Source: JAEUMY01 sp031394355 (GTDB lineage Bacteria; Pseudomonadota; Gammaproteobacteria; Burkholderiales; Usitatibacteraceae). Taken from it: a stretch of DNA of 64,000 nucleotides. The position numbers were made by a program, and so were the translations under genes. The stretch spans positions 106,222 through 170,221 of the forward strand of contig JANNSU010000012.1 in NCBI GenBank assembly GCA_031394355.1, read 5' to 3'. Below, piece by piece: positions 7,815 to 17,182 of the stretch (position 1 is its first letter; every line of letters starts with the position of its first letter). The notes under the pieces are model-generated. The model was not told where the DNA came from, did no database searches, and saw only the letters and a program-made list of their open reading frames with translations.

Positions 7815-9656
7815 TCAGGTCAGGGCTGCTGACAGTCTGTCGTAGCGGGTCTGCACCGCTTCAGGCAGATTGTGCGCAAGCTTGGAAAGTAATTCCGCGT
7901 GCAGGGTCATCTCCTGCTGCCACTGCATCTTGTCCACGGCGGTGATGGCGGCAAACTTGTCAGCGGGGAATTCGCTGCCTTGCCAATCCAGATCCTGATG
8001 TGACGGAATGAAGCCCAATGCCGTTTCGGTGGCAGTTGCCGTGCCTTCGATTCGCTCGATGATCCATTTCAGCACCCGCATGTTTTCGCCGAAGCCAGGC
8101 CAGATGAATCTGCCGTCCGCGTCCTTCCTGAACCAGTTGACGGTGTAGAGGCGCGGCTTCATCGTGATCTGATCCTGCATGCCGATCCAGTGCGCAAAGT
8201 AGTCACTCATGTTGTAGCCACAGAAGGCGATCATGGCGAAGGGATCGCGGCGCACGACGCCGACCTGGCCGGTGATGGCCGCAGTGGTCTCGGAGCCGAG
8301 GGTCGCGGCCATGTACACGCCTTCATTCCAGTTGGCTGCTTCGGTGACCAGCGGCACGGTGGAGGATCGGCGGCCGCCGAAGATCATGGCCGAAATTGGC
8401 ACGCCGGCCGGGTTGTTCCAATCGTTGTCGATCGATGGGCATTGTGCGGCGGAAACGGTGAAACGCGAGTTCGGATGAGAGGCCGGGCGGCCGCAATCAG
8501 GCGTCCAGGCCTGCCCGGTCCAGTCGGTGAGCTGCGCGGGCGGCTGTTTGGTGAGTCCCTCCCACCAGACGTCGCCCTCAGGCGTCAGGGCAACATTGGT
8601 GAAGATCACATTGGCCTTGAGCGTTTCGATGCAATTGGGGTTGGTGGCCATTGACGTACCGGGCGCAACGCCAAAGAAGCCGGCTTCGGGGTTGATGGCA
8701 AAAAGACGCGTCTCACCCGTCTTATCCTTCACCGGCTTGATCCAGGCAATGTCGTCGCCGACGGTCGTCACTTTCCAGCCCGCATCGGCGAATGCCTTGG
8801 GGGGAATGAGCATCGCGAAATTGGTCTTGCCGCAGGCGGATGGGAACGCAGCGGTGACGTAGTGTTTCCGGCCCGAGGGCGACTGCACGCCGAGAATGAG
8901 CATGTGCTCAGCCAGCCAGCCTTGTTCCTTGCCCATGGTGGACGCGATGCGGAGCGCAAAGCACTTCTTGCCGAGGAGCGCATTGCCGCCGTAGCCAGAG
9001 CCGAATGACCAGATTTCCTGGGTCTCCGGAAAATGCACGATGTACTTGTGATCCTTGTTGCAGGGCCACGGGACGTCTTGCTCGTCTGAATTCAGGGGGG
9101 CGCCCACGGAATGCAAACAGGGCACGAAGCGGCCGTGTTCACCCAGCACCTCAAGCACCTCGCGGCCCATGCGGGTCATCAGCTTCATGTTCACGGCGGC
9201 ATAGGCGGAGTCGGTCAATTCCACGCCGATATGTGCGATGGGCGACCCCAGCGGGCCCATGCTGAACGGCACGACGTACAGCGTGCGGCCGCGCATGCAG
9301 CCTTTGAACAGACCGTTGAGGGTGGCCCGCATCTCGGTCGGGTCCACCCAGTTGTTGGTGGGCCCGGCATCGTCCTGATTGCGGGAGCAGATGAAGGTCC
9401 GGTCTTCCACGCGTGCCACGTCCGATGGATCAGACCAGGCGAGATACGAATTGGGGCGCAGCGTTTCATTGAGCCGCTTGAACGTGCCGCCCGCGACGAG
9501 TTCGCTGCTGAGCTGATCGTACTCGGCGTCGCTGCCGTCACACCAATGCACCCGGTCGGGTTGGCAAAGGGCAACGACTTCATCAATCCACTGCAGCAAG
9601 GCCTGATTGGGGGAAGGGGCTGCCTGAGGGGAAACAGGCGTGGCTTGCGCATGCAT
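7815..9656 (-). CDS. pckG: Phosphoenolpyruvate carboxykinase (GTP)
   Basis: The 613-residue product has the normal length of GTP-type PEPCK and its motifs: FPSACGKTNFAMLIPP (phosphate-binding, about 271-286), DDIAWIKP (metal binding) and GFFGVAPGTS. It interconverts oxaloacetate plus GTP with phosphoenolpyruvate plus CO2 and GDP, the entry step to gluconeogenesis from C4 acids. The ATG at 9656 has GGAGAG 7 nt upstream. It stands alone, convergent with the ilvA pair. With PPi-dependent phosphofructokinase elsewhere in the window, it suits a gluconeogenic, organic-acid or amino-acid lifestyle, which is inference. Confidence 0.97.
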   Translation of the reverse strand: MHAQATPVSPQAAPSPNQALLQWIDEVVALCQPDRVHWCDGSDAEYDQLSSELVAGGTFKRLNETLRPNSYLAWSDPSDVARVEDRTFICSRNQDDAGPTNNWVDPTEMRATLNGLFKGCMRGRTLYVVPFSMGPLGSPIAHIGVELTDSAYAAVNMKLMTRMGREVLEVLGEHGRFVPCLHSVGAPLNSDEQDVPWPCNKDHKYIVHFPETQEIWSFGSGYGGNALLGKKCFALRIASTMGKEQGWLAEHMLILGVQSPSGRKHYVTAAFPSACGKTNFAMLIPPKAFADAGWKVTTVGDDIAWIKPVKDKTGETRLFAINPEAGFFGVAPGTSMATNPNCIETLKANVIFTNVALTPEGDVWWEGLTKQPPAQLTDWTGQAWTPDCGRPASHPNSRFTVSAAQCPSIDNDWNNPAGVPISAMIFGGRRSSTVPLVTEAANWNEGVYMAATLGSETTAAITGQVGVVRRDPFAMIAFCGYNMSDYFAHWIGMQDQITMKPRLYTVNWFRKDADGRFIWPGFGENMRVLKWIIERIEGTATATETALGFIPSHQDLDWQGSEFPADKFAAITAVDKMQWQQEMTLHAELLSKLAHNLPEAVQTRYDRLSAALT

Positions 9657-9878
9657 GAATGGCTCTCCGGATGCAGAAAATGTGGTCCGCTGAGTAGGTT
9701 GCCTGGAGGCGCGGATCGAATAGCCTGCAATTTTCGCACATCGGGCGAGCGGCAGCAGCCGTCCCGATCACTTATTGATTGTGCGTTGCGGTAAGGGGCA
9801 GTTCCAGCATGCCGTCCGCCGGGCTATCCGCAAGCCCCGGCCTGTTCGAGCCCATCGCGGGTGCGACGGGAGTCCGGG
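9657..9878. other. Intergenic region upstream of pckG
   Basis: This 222-bp gap lies between the pckG start and the end of the GGDEF-EAL gene. It contains the pckG ribosome site and presumably its promoter. I see no convincing gene, repeat or strong terminator here. Confidence 0.5.
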
Positions 9879-12338
9879 TCACGCCATCGGCGCGGTGGTG
9901 AGGCGCTGTGACTTGAGCAGCGCCGTGGTGTCGCCTGCAGTAAGCGGCTTGGCAAAGAGGTAGCCCTGGAAGGCATCGCAGCCTGAGGCGCGAAGGAATT
10001 CCAGCTGGGATGTCTGCTCAACGCCCTCGGCAATGATGTTCAGCTTGAGGCGCTTGCCCATGGCGATGATCGCCTCGGTGATGGAGCAACTGTTCGGGTC
10101 TTCCGGCACCTGCGCGATGAAGCTCCGGTCGATCTTCAGCGTCTGCGCCGGAAGTCGCTTCAACTGCCCGAGTGATGAATACCCGACGCCGAAATCGTCC
10201 ACTGAAATCGTGCAGCCGAGTCGTCGCAGCTCTGACAGGATCTCGATGGTCTGGTCGAGGTTGCGCATGGCCATGGACTCGGTGATTTCGAGGTCGATGC
10301 GACTTGCATCCACGCCTGTCTCAAGGATGGCAGCTTTCATTGATGGCAGCAGTTTGCGCGACACGAACTGGCGCGGCGAGAGATTCACCGAGATGGAGAT
10401 GTCGTCAAAGCCTTCCCTCTCCCAGGCCTTCAGTTGCTTGCAGGCAGTTCGGAACACCCACTCCCCCAGTGGCACGATGAGACCCAGCTCTTCGGCCACA
10501 GAAATGAAGTCCTTGGGAAAGATTTCACCCACATTCGGGTCGTTCCAGCGCAACAGCGCCTCGACGCCCAGAATGCGGCCCGACAGGACATCGACCTGTG
10601 GCTGGTAGCGCAAGAAAAACTCGTCACGCTCGATGCCGCGGCGCAGACGCGACTCGACCTCCAGTCGCTTGGACAGCAGGAAATTGAGGTCGCTGGTGAA
10701 GAAGCGAACGGTGTTGCGGCCCGCATCCTTGGCCTGATACATGGCCGAGTCGGCATGCTTCAGCAACTGGTTGACGTCAGTTGCGTCGTTCGGGTAATGG
10801 GAAATGCCGATGGAAGCCGTGACGGTAATCTCCTGGCCGGAGACCTCGATCGTGCGCGCCAACTCGTTCAGAATCTTGTTGGCGACAATCTGTGCGGCTT
10901 CGGGGCGTTCGAGATCCGGCAGCACGACGACGAATTCGTCACCCCCTTCGCGCGAGACGGTGTCGCCTTCGCGAACGACGCGGGAAAGCCGGCGTGCGAC
11001 ATCGCGCAGCACGAAGTCACCCATGTCGTGACCCAGTGTGTCGTTGACCAGTTTGAACCGGTCGAGATCGAGGAACAGCAACGCGACATAACGCTGCTGG
11101 CGACGTGCGGCGAGGATGGCCTGGTTCAGGCGGTCCTGCATCAATCGGCGGTTGGGCAGCCCGGTCAGGGAGTCATGGTGTGCCATGTAGTGGATGGTGC
11201 GTTCGGTGTTGAGTCGCTCCGTCACGTCCTGCACCAGCGAGGCAACACCGATCACCTTGTCGGTATGATCGACGAGCGGTGTGTTGTACCACTCGGTGTG
11301 AATGGTCTCACCCCGCTTGTTGCGAGCTTCAAGGGGAACACGGGTGGAGCCGCGACTCTTGGTGAGCTCGGTCCACATGGTGGCAAGGCTTTCATTGGCG
11401 GCGTCACCGGAAACCAGACGGTGGCCGCTCTCGCCAATCATGTCTGCTGCGCTGTATCCAAAAATGCCTTCCGCAGCCGGGTTCCAGGAGGAGACATTGA
11501 AGTTCAAGTCCCACTCGATAACGCCCAATGGTGTGCGCTCGAGGTGCAGCTTCAGGCGTTGCAGTGCGAGCAGTTCGGCGCGTTCTGCCTTGCGGCGCTC
11601 GTCGCTCTCCAGCGCCAGCGCGCGATTGACCTGCTGCACGCGCGTCTTCTCCTCTTCCAGCTTCAAGCTGATGAGCAGGTTGTCAAAGCGTGCGGAGAGC
11701 GCATCCAGCAGCGCAACATGTACCTTGCTGTGCACGATGACCAGAAGGATGCTGAGTACCAGCAGTGCGCCACCAATCAATTGCGCGGTGCGGTTGCCGC
11801 TGGTGAGCGCCAGCACGAGGCTCATCGGCACCAGGGCCAACATGGAGGTCAACCCAAACAGACTCTTGTGCGGCGCAAGGTAAGCCACCGACCCGGTGGT
11901 GAGCAACGCCACCAGCATGATCACCGGAATCTGGTTGGTCGAACTCTTTGGCAAGAGCATCGTGCCCATGGCGGTCCAGAGCAGGGCCATGATGACCGCA
12001 CCTGCGGCGAAGCGCTTCTCCCATACATCAAGAGTACCCGGCGCGGGATTTGCACGAATGAAGAGCTTGTACAGTCCGTAGCGGGACAGCATCACCATGG
12101 AGCTTGCAGCAAACCAGCCGAACAGCAGTGGATTGGACAATTCGACCCAGAGAATCGCGCCCAGAATGAACGTGACCAGCAGCTCGGCAAGATAGCCCAC
12201 GAGCGAGAACCGGTACAACAGGCGAATCTGTTCTGCGTGAATGTGCTGGCTCAACATGGCCCTGTCCCCGTCCGTGAGGGCGGATCGGGAGAGGGGCTGT
12301 GTCAGTGTGGAGGGCTGCACCTCCGGGTTGAGCGCCAT
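9879..12338 (-). CDS. Membrane-bound PAS-GGDEF-EAL c-di-GMP enzyme
   Basis: Taking the ATG at 12338 gives 819 residues. About residues 30-210 hold six or seven membrane helices, then a coiled linker (LKLEEEKTRVQQVNRALALE), a PAS domain (TPLGVIEWDLNFNVSSWNPA), a GGDEF domain with an intact GGDEF at 465-469, and an EAL domain with intact EAL at 593-595, SVDDFGVGYSSL and IIAEGVEQ. Both active sites look complete, so it could make and degrade c-di-GMP, or one domain could regulate the other. An ATG 69 bp further upstream exists but lacks a ribosome site, whereas AAGG lies near the chosen start. It is divergent from mutL. Confidence 0.92.
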   Translation of the reverse strand: MALNPEVQPSTLTQPLSRSALTDGDRAMLSQHIHAEQIRLLYRFSLVGYLAELLVTFILGAILWVELSNPLLFGWFAASSMVMLSRYGLYKLFIRANPAPGTLDVWEKRFAAGAVIMALLWTAMGTMLLPKSSTNQIPVIMLVALLTTGSVAYLAPHKSLFGLTSMLALVPMSLVLALTSGNRTAQLIGGALLVLSILLVIVHSKVHVALLDALSARFDNLLISLKLEEEKTRVQQVNRALALESDERRKAERAELLALQRLKLHLERTPLGVIEWDLNFNVSSWNPAAEGIFGYSAADMIGESGHRLVSGDAANESLATMWTELTKSRGSTRVPLEARNKRGETIHTEWYNTPLVDHTDKVIGVASLVQDVTERLNTERTIHYMAHHDSLTGLPNRRLMQDRLNQAILAARRQQRYVALLFLDLDRFKLVNDTLGHDMGDFVLRDVARRLSRVVREGDTVSREGGDEFVVVLPDLERPEAAQIVANKILNELARTIEVSGQEITVTASIGISHYPNDATDVNQLLKHADSAMYQAKDAGRNTVRFFTSDLNFLLSKRLEVESRLRRGIERDEFFLRYQPQVDVLSGRILGVEALLRWNDPNVGEIFPKDFISVAEELGLIVPLGEWVFRTACKQLKAWEREGFDDISISVNLSPRQFVSRKLLPSMKAAILETGVDASRIDLEITESMAMRNLDQTIEILSELRRLGCTISVDDFGVGYSSLGQLKRLPAQTLKIDRSFIAQVPEDPNSCSITEAIIAMGKRLKLNIIAEGVEQTSQLEFLRASGCDAFQGYLFAKPLTAGDTTALLKSQRLTTAPMA

Positions 12339-12466
12339 GAATCGTTCGCCTTGAGGAATCTTGACCTGAGAAATCTCTCGTATGTGTTTGTTTTTGTTAG
12401 GTCTCATGCTAGCACGGGGACTCCATCAGGCGCAAAGCGGACGAAACTCATGCATGCTTCATTTCC

Positions 12467-14305
12467 ATGACCACCGATACCATTTCAGACCGGGCCATCC
12501 GAGTCCTGCCAGACCAGCTTATCGACCAGATCGCTGCCGGAGAGGTCGTCGAGCGACCGGCTGCGGCCCTGAAGGAATTGCTGGAGAACAGTCTCGATGC
12601 CGGAGCGAAGCGGGTCGAGGTGGATCTGGAGCAGGGTGGGATACGCCTGATCCGGGTCACGGATGACGGTGGCGGTATCGCCAAGGAAGAGCTTGCGCTC
12701 GCACTGGCCCGTCATGCCACCAGCAAGATTCGCAGCCTGGAGGATCTGGAAGCCGTTGCCAGCCTCGGTTTTCGTGGCGAGGCCCTGGCCAGTATCGCCT
12801 CGGTTTCCCGGCTCGCGTTGACCAGCCGCCGCCGCAGTGATCGTCATGCCTGGCGCATCGAAGCGTTGGGCGGTGCACCGGGGATCCCGGAGCCAGCTGC
12901 TCTGGCGGAGGGCACTGTCGTGGAAGCACGTGATCTCTACTACAACACGCCGGCACGCCGGAAATTCCTCAAGAGCGAGGCCACGGAGTTCAGTCATGCG
13001 GAGGAAAATTTCCGTCGCATCGCGCTCTCGGCGCCGGATGTCGCCCTGTCGCTCTCGCACAATGGCCGGCAGAACCTCATGTTGAAGCCTGGTGCTGCGA
13101 ATATTCGCATAGCAGAAATGATGGCAGATGCATTTGCCGAATCTGCAGTCGAGATCGATGAACGCAGCACCGGACTTCGAATGGCCGGGATGGCGGCCCG
13201 GCCCGCTTACTCACGCGCCACGCGCGACGAGCAGTATGTTTATGTGAATGGCCGGTTCGTGCGCGACAAGCTGCTGGCGCATGCCATCCGCAGCGCCTAT
13301 GAGGATGTTCTGCACCACCAGCGCCAGCCGGCCTATGCGCTTTTTCTGGAAATCGATCCCGCGCTTGTGGATGTCAATGTTCACCCGGCAAAGACAGAAG
13401 TCCGGTTCCGGGATGGCCGGGCTGTCCACCAGTTCGTGTTCCACGTGATCAACAAGGCGTTGTCACGGTCTGCGGCCGATGCCGCAGCGGTGGTCATCAG
13501 CCTGCCGGGCAACGCGAGGTCGGCTGCCTTGGCGTGGACCTCGCCCGAACAGGCCCGGCTCGGGCTGGAGCAGCCGCGCAGTCAGTACGCGCCCAGCAAT
13601 GTTGGGACATTCCGTGATGTGCCGGTGCTGCCGCCGTTTCCCTTTCGCCCGGCTGATCGCGCCGACCTGTTGGCCGGTGCGCCGGCGTTGCCCACGCTCC
13701 CGGAGACAGGCCATGCGGATGTGCCCCCACTGGGCTTCGCGCTGGCGCAGCTCCATGGCGTCTATATCCTGGCCCAAAACACCGCCGGCCTCGTATTGGT
13801 CGATATGCATGCAGCGCATGAACGAATTCTCTATGAACGCTTGAAGCAGACACTTGAAACGGCATCGCTGCCATCACAACCGCAGCTGACGCCGATCCTG
13901 GTCCCGCTGGCGGAAAAGGATGTGGAGCTGGCGGGCGACAGCGCCGCCTTCTTCAAGCAGCTCGGTTTTGATGTGGCGGTGGTGGGCCTGCGGGACATTG
14001 CTGTTCACGCCGTGCCCGCGCAAATGGCGGACCTTGATGTGGCGGCGATGGTGCGCGATTTGCTGGGTGATCTGCGGCAGTATGGGTCGAGCCGCGCGCT
14101 GACGGAGCAGCGCAATGCCCTGCTCGGCACGATGGCCTGCCATGCAGCCGTGCGTGCGAATCGCGCATTGAGCCTGCCCGAGATGAACGCGCTGTTGCGT
14201 GACATGGAGTCAACCGAACGGTCGGGTCAATGCAATCATGGCCGGCCAACCTGGTATCAAGTCACGCTGGCGGAGCTGGACCGCATGTTCATGCGAGGTC
14301 GCTGA
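12467..14305 (+). CDS. mutL: DNA mismatch repair protein MutL (endonuclease type)
   Basis: The 612-residue protein starts with the GHKL ATPase domain: IDQIAAGEVVERPAAALKEL, the Asp-Gly motif TDDGGGI, and LGFRGEALASI. After a Pro/Ala-rich linker comes the C-terminal dimerisation domain with D446-M-H-A-A-H-E-R-I-L-Y-E, which fits the metal-dependent endonuclease motif DQHA(X)2E(X)4E with Gln changed to Met. ACHAAVRANRAL and CNHGRPTW also fit endonuclease-type MutL. This implies strand nicking by MutL itself rather than by MutH. miaA follows 23 bp downstream, the common mutL-miaA order. ANIR (211-214) comes from a palindrome copy. Confidence 0.96.
   Translation: MTTDTISDRAIRVLPDQLIDQIAAGEVVERPAAALKELLENSLDAGAKRVEVDLEQGGIRLIRVTDDGGGIAKEELALALARHATSKIRSLEDLEAVASLGFRGEALASIASVSRLALTSRRRSDRHAWRIEALGGAPGIPEPAALAEGTVVEARDLYYNTPARRKFLKSEATEFSHAEENFRRIALSAPDVALSLSHNGRQNLMLKPGAANIRIAEMMADAFAESAVEIDERSTGLRMAGMAARPAYSRATRDEQYVYVNGRFVRDKLLAHAIRSAYEDVLHHQRQPAYALFLEIDPALVDVNVHPAKTEVRFRDGRAVHQFVFHVINKALSRSAADAAAVVISLPGNARSAALAWTSPEQARLGLEQPRSQYAPSNVGTFRDVPVLPPFPFRPADRADLLAGAPALPTLPETGHADVPPLGFALAQLHGVYILAQNTAGLVLVDMHAAHERILYERLKQTLETASLPSQPQLTPILVPLAEKDVELAGDSAAFFKQLGFDVAVVGLRDIAVHAVPAQMADLDVAAMVRDLLGDLRQYGSSRALTEQRNALLGTMACHAAVRANRALSLPEMNALLRDMESTERSGQCNHGRPTWYQVTLAELDRMFMRGR
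13097..13108. repeat. Palindrome GCGAATATTCGC, copy 6
   Basis: Exact copy inside mutL, read as ANIR. Confidence 0.95.
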
Positions 14306-14328
14306 ATGCCGGGGACAGAGGACAGGCG

Positions 14329-15360
14329 ATGGGCTGTAGCGCCAATACCAGCTCTCTCGCGAGGAACGGCCACTTGAATTCGCAATCCGCTGCTACCTAT
14401 CCCCTATCGTCTGAAGATCGCCCCAGGGTTGTTTTCATCCTGGGACCCACCGCCAGTGGCAAGAGCGCGGTAGCGATGGCGCTTGCGCAGTACCTGCCCG
14501 TCGAAGTCATCACGGTCGATTCGGCCCAGGTCTATCGACGCATGGATATCGGTACAGCGAAGCCCACCGCAGCGGAGCGTGCAGCGGTCCCGCATCATCT
14601 GATCGACATCATCGATCCAACCGAGGCCTATTCTGCCGCGCAATTTCAGGCCGATGCAACCCGACTGATTGCCGAGGTGTCAGCGCGCGGCGCGCTGCCG
14701 TTGCTGGTCGGCGGAACCATGATGTATGCAAAAGCCCTTGAAGCAGGGCTTTCCGATCTTCCGGTGGCGGATGCGAATATTCGCAAGGGGCTGGAAGCGG
14801 AAGCTGCAGCGCGAGGGTGGCCTGCCATGCATGCCGTACTGGCGGCGGTGGATCCGGTGACGGCCGCCCGCCTGAAGCCCAACGACAGCCAGCGCATTCA
14901 GCGGGCCATTGAGGTTCACCGGCTGACCGGAAAGCCGCTATCTGCGTTGCAGGGGCGCCGCGGTGCTGCCGTCAAGCTGGACGCTTTGCGCATCGCGCTG
15001 GTCCCGTCTGTTCGTGCAGTGCTGCACGAGCGCATTGGCCGACGTTTCGACGCGATGCTGGACGCTGGCCTGGTGGACGAGGTGCGGACATTGCGCGAGT
15101 CCTTCGCGTTGACCGCCGAACTGCCATCGATGCGCTGCGTGGGTTACCGGCAGGCGTGGACTTTTCTCGACGGGATGGGCACTGCCAACGATCTCCGCGA
15201 GCGGGGTGTCGCCGCCACGCGGCAGCTGGCAAAGCGCCAACTCACCTGGCTGCGATCCATGCCTGATTTCGAGTCCATCGACTGCCTGCGCCCGGATGCG
15301 GCAGCAACGGTCATCGCCCGCGTAGCCGCCTGGCGCAATGGTGGCGTCAACGCGAGTTGA
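14329..15360 (+). CDS. miaA: tRNA dimethylallyltransferase
   Basis: MiaA adds a dimethylallyl group to A37 of tRNAs reading UNN codons. The 343-residue product shows the P-loop GPTASGKSAV, DSAQVYRRMDIGTAKP, the dimethylallyl-site region LVGGTMMYAKAL, and the C-terminal GYRQAW and RQLAKRQLTWLR. The chosen ATG at 14329 lies 23 bp after mutL with GAGGA 7 nt upstream; it leaves about 35 extra N-terminal residues before the P-loop, and a TTG at 14374 is an alternative. ADANIRKGLE contains a palindrome copy where homologues often have PEIR or similar. Confidence 0.94.
   Translation: MGCSANTSSLARNGHLNSQSAATYPLSSEDRPRVVFILGPTASGKSAVAMALAQYLPVEVITVDSAQVYRRMDIGTAKPTAAERAAVPHHLIDIIDPTEAYSAAQFQADATRLIAEVSARGALPLLVGGTMMYAKALEAGLSDLPVADANIRKGLEAEAAARGWPAMHAVLAAVDPVTAARLKPNDSQRIQRAIEVHRLTGKPLSALQGRRGAAVKLDALRIALVPSVRAVLHERIGRRFDAMLDAGLVDEVRTLRESFALTAELPSMRCVGYRQAWTFLDGMGTANDLRERGVAATRQLAKRQLTWLRSMPDFESIDCLRPDAAATVIARVAAWRNGGVNAS
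14773..14784. repeat. Palindrome GCGAATATTCGC, copy 7
   Basis: Exact copy inside miaA, read as ANIR. Confidence 0.95.
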
Positions 15361-15371
15361 TCAGTCCTGTC

Positions 15372-15450
15372 GGCGTTCGCGCCTTGCGGCGCAAACGCCC
15401 TGAACGCCCTAGCTGCCCTGAATGACCTAACCGCTCTGAACGCCCTGAAT
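15372..15450. repeat. Hairpin followed by degenerate tandem repeat
   Basis: Between the convergent miaA and dodecin genes, arms 15372-15383 and 15388-15399 pair at 11 of 12 positions with a 4-nt loop, a likely terminator stem although no T-run follows. Then 15390-15450 is a degenerate tandem array of about 9-10-bp units resembling CGCCCTGAA, including two copies of CTGAACGCCCT. This fills the whole 92-bp gap. Confidence 0.65.
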
Positions 15451-15452
15451 GA

Positions 15453-15695
15453 TCAGGCGCCCTTGTGATACTTGAAGGACAGCTTGAGTTTGGCGCGGAA
15501 GATCATCCGGCCTTTTTCGACCTTGATGTCGAGCTTGGTGACTTCGGCAACCCGAATGTCCTTCAGGCTCATGGATGCAGCATCGACAGCATTGCGGGCG
15601 GCATCATCAAAGCCCTTGCTGCTGGTGCCCACGAGTTCGATGACCTTGTAGATGGAGCCTTCGTCGACTTGTTTTTTGGTGGTGCCTTTTGCCAT
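15453..15695 (-). CDS. Dodecin-family protein lacking flavin-binding residues
   Basis: The 80-residue protein from the ATG at 15695 (strong GGAGG site upstream) has the dodecin fold pattern beta-alpha-beta-beta: YKVIELVGTSSKGFDDAARNAV, then IRVAEVTKLDIKV, then MIFRAKLKLSFKY. Dodecins are 12-subunit hollow spheres that store flavins. The stacking Trp normally found in the WxEV motif is Val49 here, and the Gln of the YQ motif is Arg67, so flavin binding in the known manner is unlikely. It may bind another ligand or only assemble. It is slightly longer than usual, with a charged N-terminal extension MAKGTTKKQVDEG. Confidence 0.85.
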   Translation of the reverse strand: MAKGTTKKQVDEGSIYKVIELVGTSSKGFDDAARNAVDAASMSLKDIRVAEVTKLDIKVEKGRMIFRAKLKLSFKYHKGA

Positions 15696-15787
15696 GTCTT
15701 CCTCCGTTGGATGTGAGCGGAAGGTCAATATACGCCCCACCCTGCAGGGCGGCAATGCGCAGTGCAGCATTGATTCCCGGCGCGGGT

Positions 15788-17182
15788 TCAGTCCGTTCGA
15801 GTCTCGTCCACTGTGACGGATGCACTGCCTGAAGCGAGGCGCAGTTCAAGGTTGCCTCCGCGACTGAGCTGTCCGCTCTCGCGCACAATTCCACCATCTG
15901 GCAGTGTCACGATCGCATAGCCGCGTTCAAGCGTTCGCTGCGGATTGAGCAGCTCGATTCGCGTGCGTTGCTGCTGGATGTCCTGCATGGCCTGCTTCAC
16001 CCGTCGATTGGTGGCCGCAGCAAGGGTCCTGCGAAGCGTCGCAAGCCCGGCTTTCATCGCCGCCACATCAGGTGCGTGATGCTGCAGATGCTGCGTCGCG
16101 TGGGTGAGTTGCCAGCGTCGTTCCGACAGCGCGGTACCGGCACTTCGGCGCAAAGCCAGTGCCAGTTGTTCAAGGCGATGCTGGAACAGAGCAAGCTGTT
16201 CGGCCGGTGACAGCAAGCTGCGTCGCGCGTGGTCGAGTCGCTGTGCTGCGAGGTCCAGGTGATGTCGCTGTGCGCGCTGCAATCGGTGTGCCCGTTGCAT
16301 TACCGCAGAAAGGAGGTCGGCGCGGTTGGGTGACAGCATTTCCGCTGCCGCGGTCGGCGTGGGTGCCCGCTCGTCGGCCACAAAGTCGGCAATGGTGAAG
16401 TCTGTTTCGTGCCCAACGCCGCTCACCACGGGCAGCGATGACGCCGCGATGGCGCGGGCGACCACTTCTTCATTGAATGGCCACAGGTCCTCGATGCTGC
16501 CGCCACCTCGGCATAGCAGGATGGCATCCACTTCACCACGGCGGGAGGCCATCGACAGCGCAGCGGCGATCTCGGCTGCAGCGGCTGTGCCCTGGACGGC
16601 TGTAGGGTAGATCACCACTTCAATCATCGGCGCACGTCGGCGCAGAGTGGTCAGTACATCACGCAGCGCGGCAGCTTTGAGCGAAGTGATCACGCCAAGA
16701 CGGTTTGGAAAAGCGGGAAGGGGCCGTTTGCGGGACGCCTCGAAGAGGCCCTCGGCATCGAGCTTCGCTTTCAGTTTCATGAACGCTTCGAACAATGCAC
16801 CCTGTCCGGCACGACGCAGGGTTTCCACACCCAGCTGGAATTCACCGCGTGCTTCGTACAGGGAGGGCAGGGCATTGACTTCAACCTGCATGCCGTTCTC
16901 CGGCTGGAAGCCGACATTCGCGGCCTTGTGCCGGAACATCACGCACCGCACCTGGGCGCCGTCATCTTTCAGGATGAAGTACCAGTGCCCGCTGGCGGCA
17001 CGGACGACGTTGGATAGTTCTCCAGACACCCACACCAGTTCCAGTTGCGCTTCGATCAGGCCGCGCGCGCGCCGGTTCAGTTCCGTGACGGTGAGCACGG
17101 ACTTCCGGCTGGACAGCGGCAAAGCGGCACCTTCCGGTTCGGGCGGGTCACCAAACAAGTCCAGGCGGGGTGGGCGATTCAT
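15788..17182 (-). CDS. xseA: Exodeoxyribonuclease VII large subunit
   Basis: The 464-residue protein begins with an OB-fold (VLTVTELNRRARGLIEAQL, VWVSGELSNV, GHWYFILKDDGAQVRCVMF) and continues with the catalytic core, including ITSLKAAALRDVLTTL, ILLCRGGGSIEDLWPFN and GVGHETDFTIADFVADERAPTPTAAAE. A long coiled-coil region (about 290-410) and a conserved end RTLERGYAI follow. With XseB it degrades single-stranded DNA to oligonucleotides. No xseB is present nearby. The gene is divergent from exbB across a 418-bp gap that contains DnaA-box-like sequences. Confidence 0.96.
   Translation of the reverse strand: MNRPPRLDLFGDPPEPEGAALPLSSRKSVLTVTELNRRARGLIEAQLELVWVSGELSNVVRAASGHWYFILKDDGAQVRCVMFRHKAANVGFQPENGMQVEVNALPSLYEARGEFQLGVETLRRAGQGALFEAFMKLKAKLDAEGLFEASRKRPLPAFPNRLGVITSLKAAALRDVLTTLRRRAPMIEVVIYPTAVQGTAAAAEIAAALSMASRRGEVDAILLCRGGGSIEDLWPFNEEVVARAIAASSLPVVSGVGHETDFTIADFVADERAPTPTAAAEMLSPNRADLLSAVMQRAHRLQRAQRHHLDLAAQRLDHARRSLLSPAEQLALFQHRLEQLALALRRSAGTALSERRWQLTHATQHLQHHAPDVAAMKAGLATLRRTLAAATNRRVKQAMQDIQQQRTRIELLNPQRTLERGYAIVTLPDGGIVRESGQLSRGGNLELRLASGSASVTVDETRTD

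Noticed and set aside
10434..12470. Long plus-strand open frame (678 codons) opposite the GGDEF-EAL gene
   Set aside because: It is antisense to a gene with clear catalytic motifs; composition is His/Gln-rich and no domain is recognisable.
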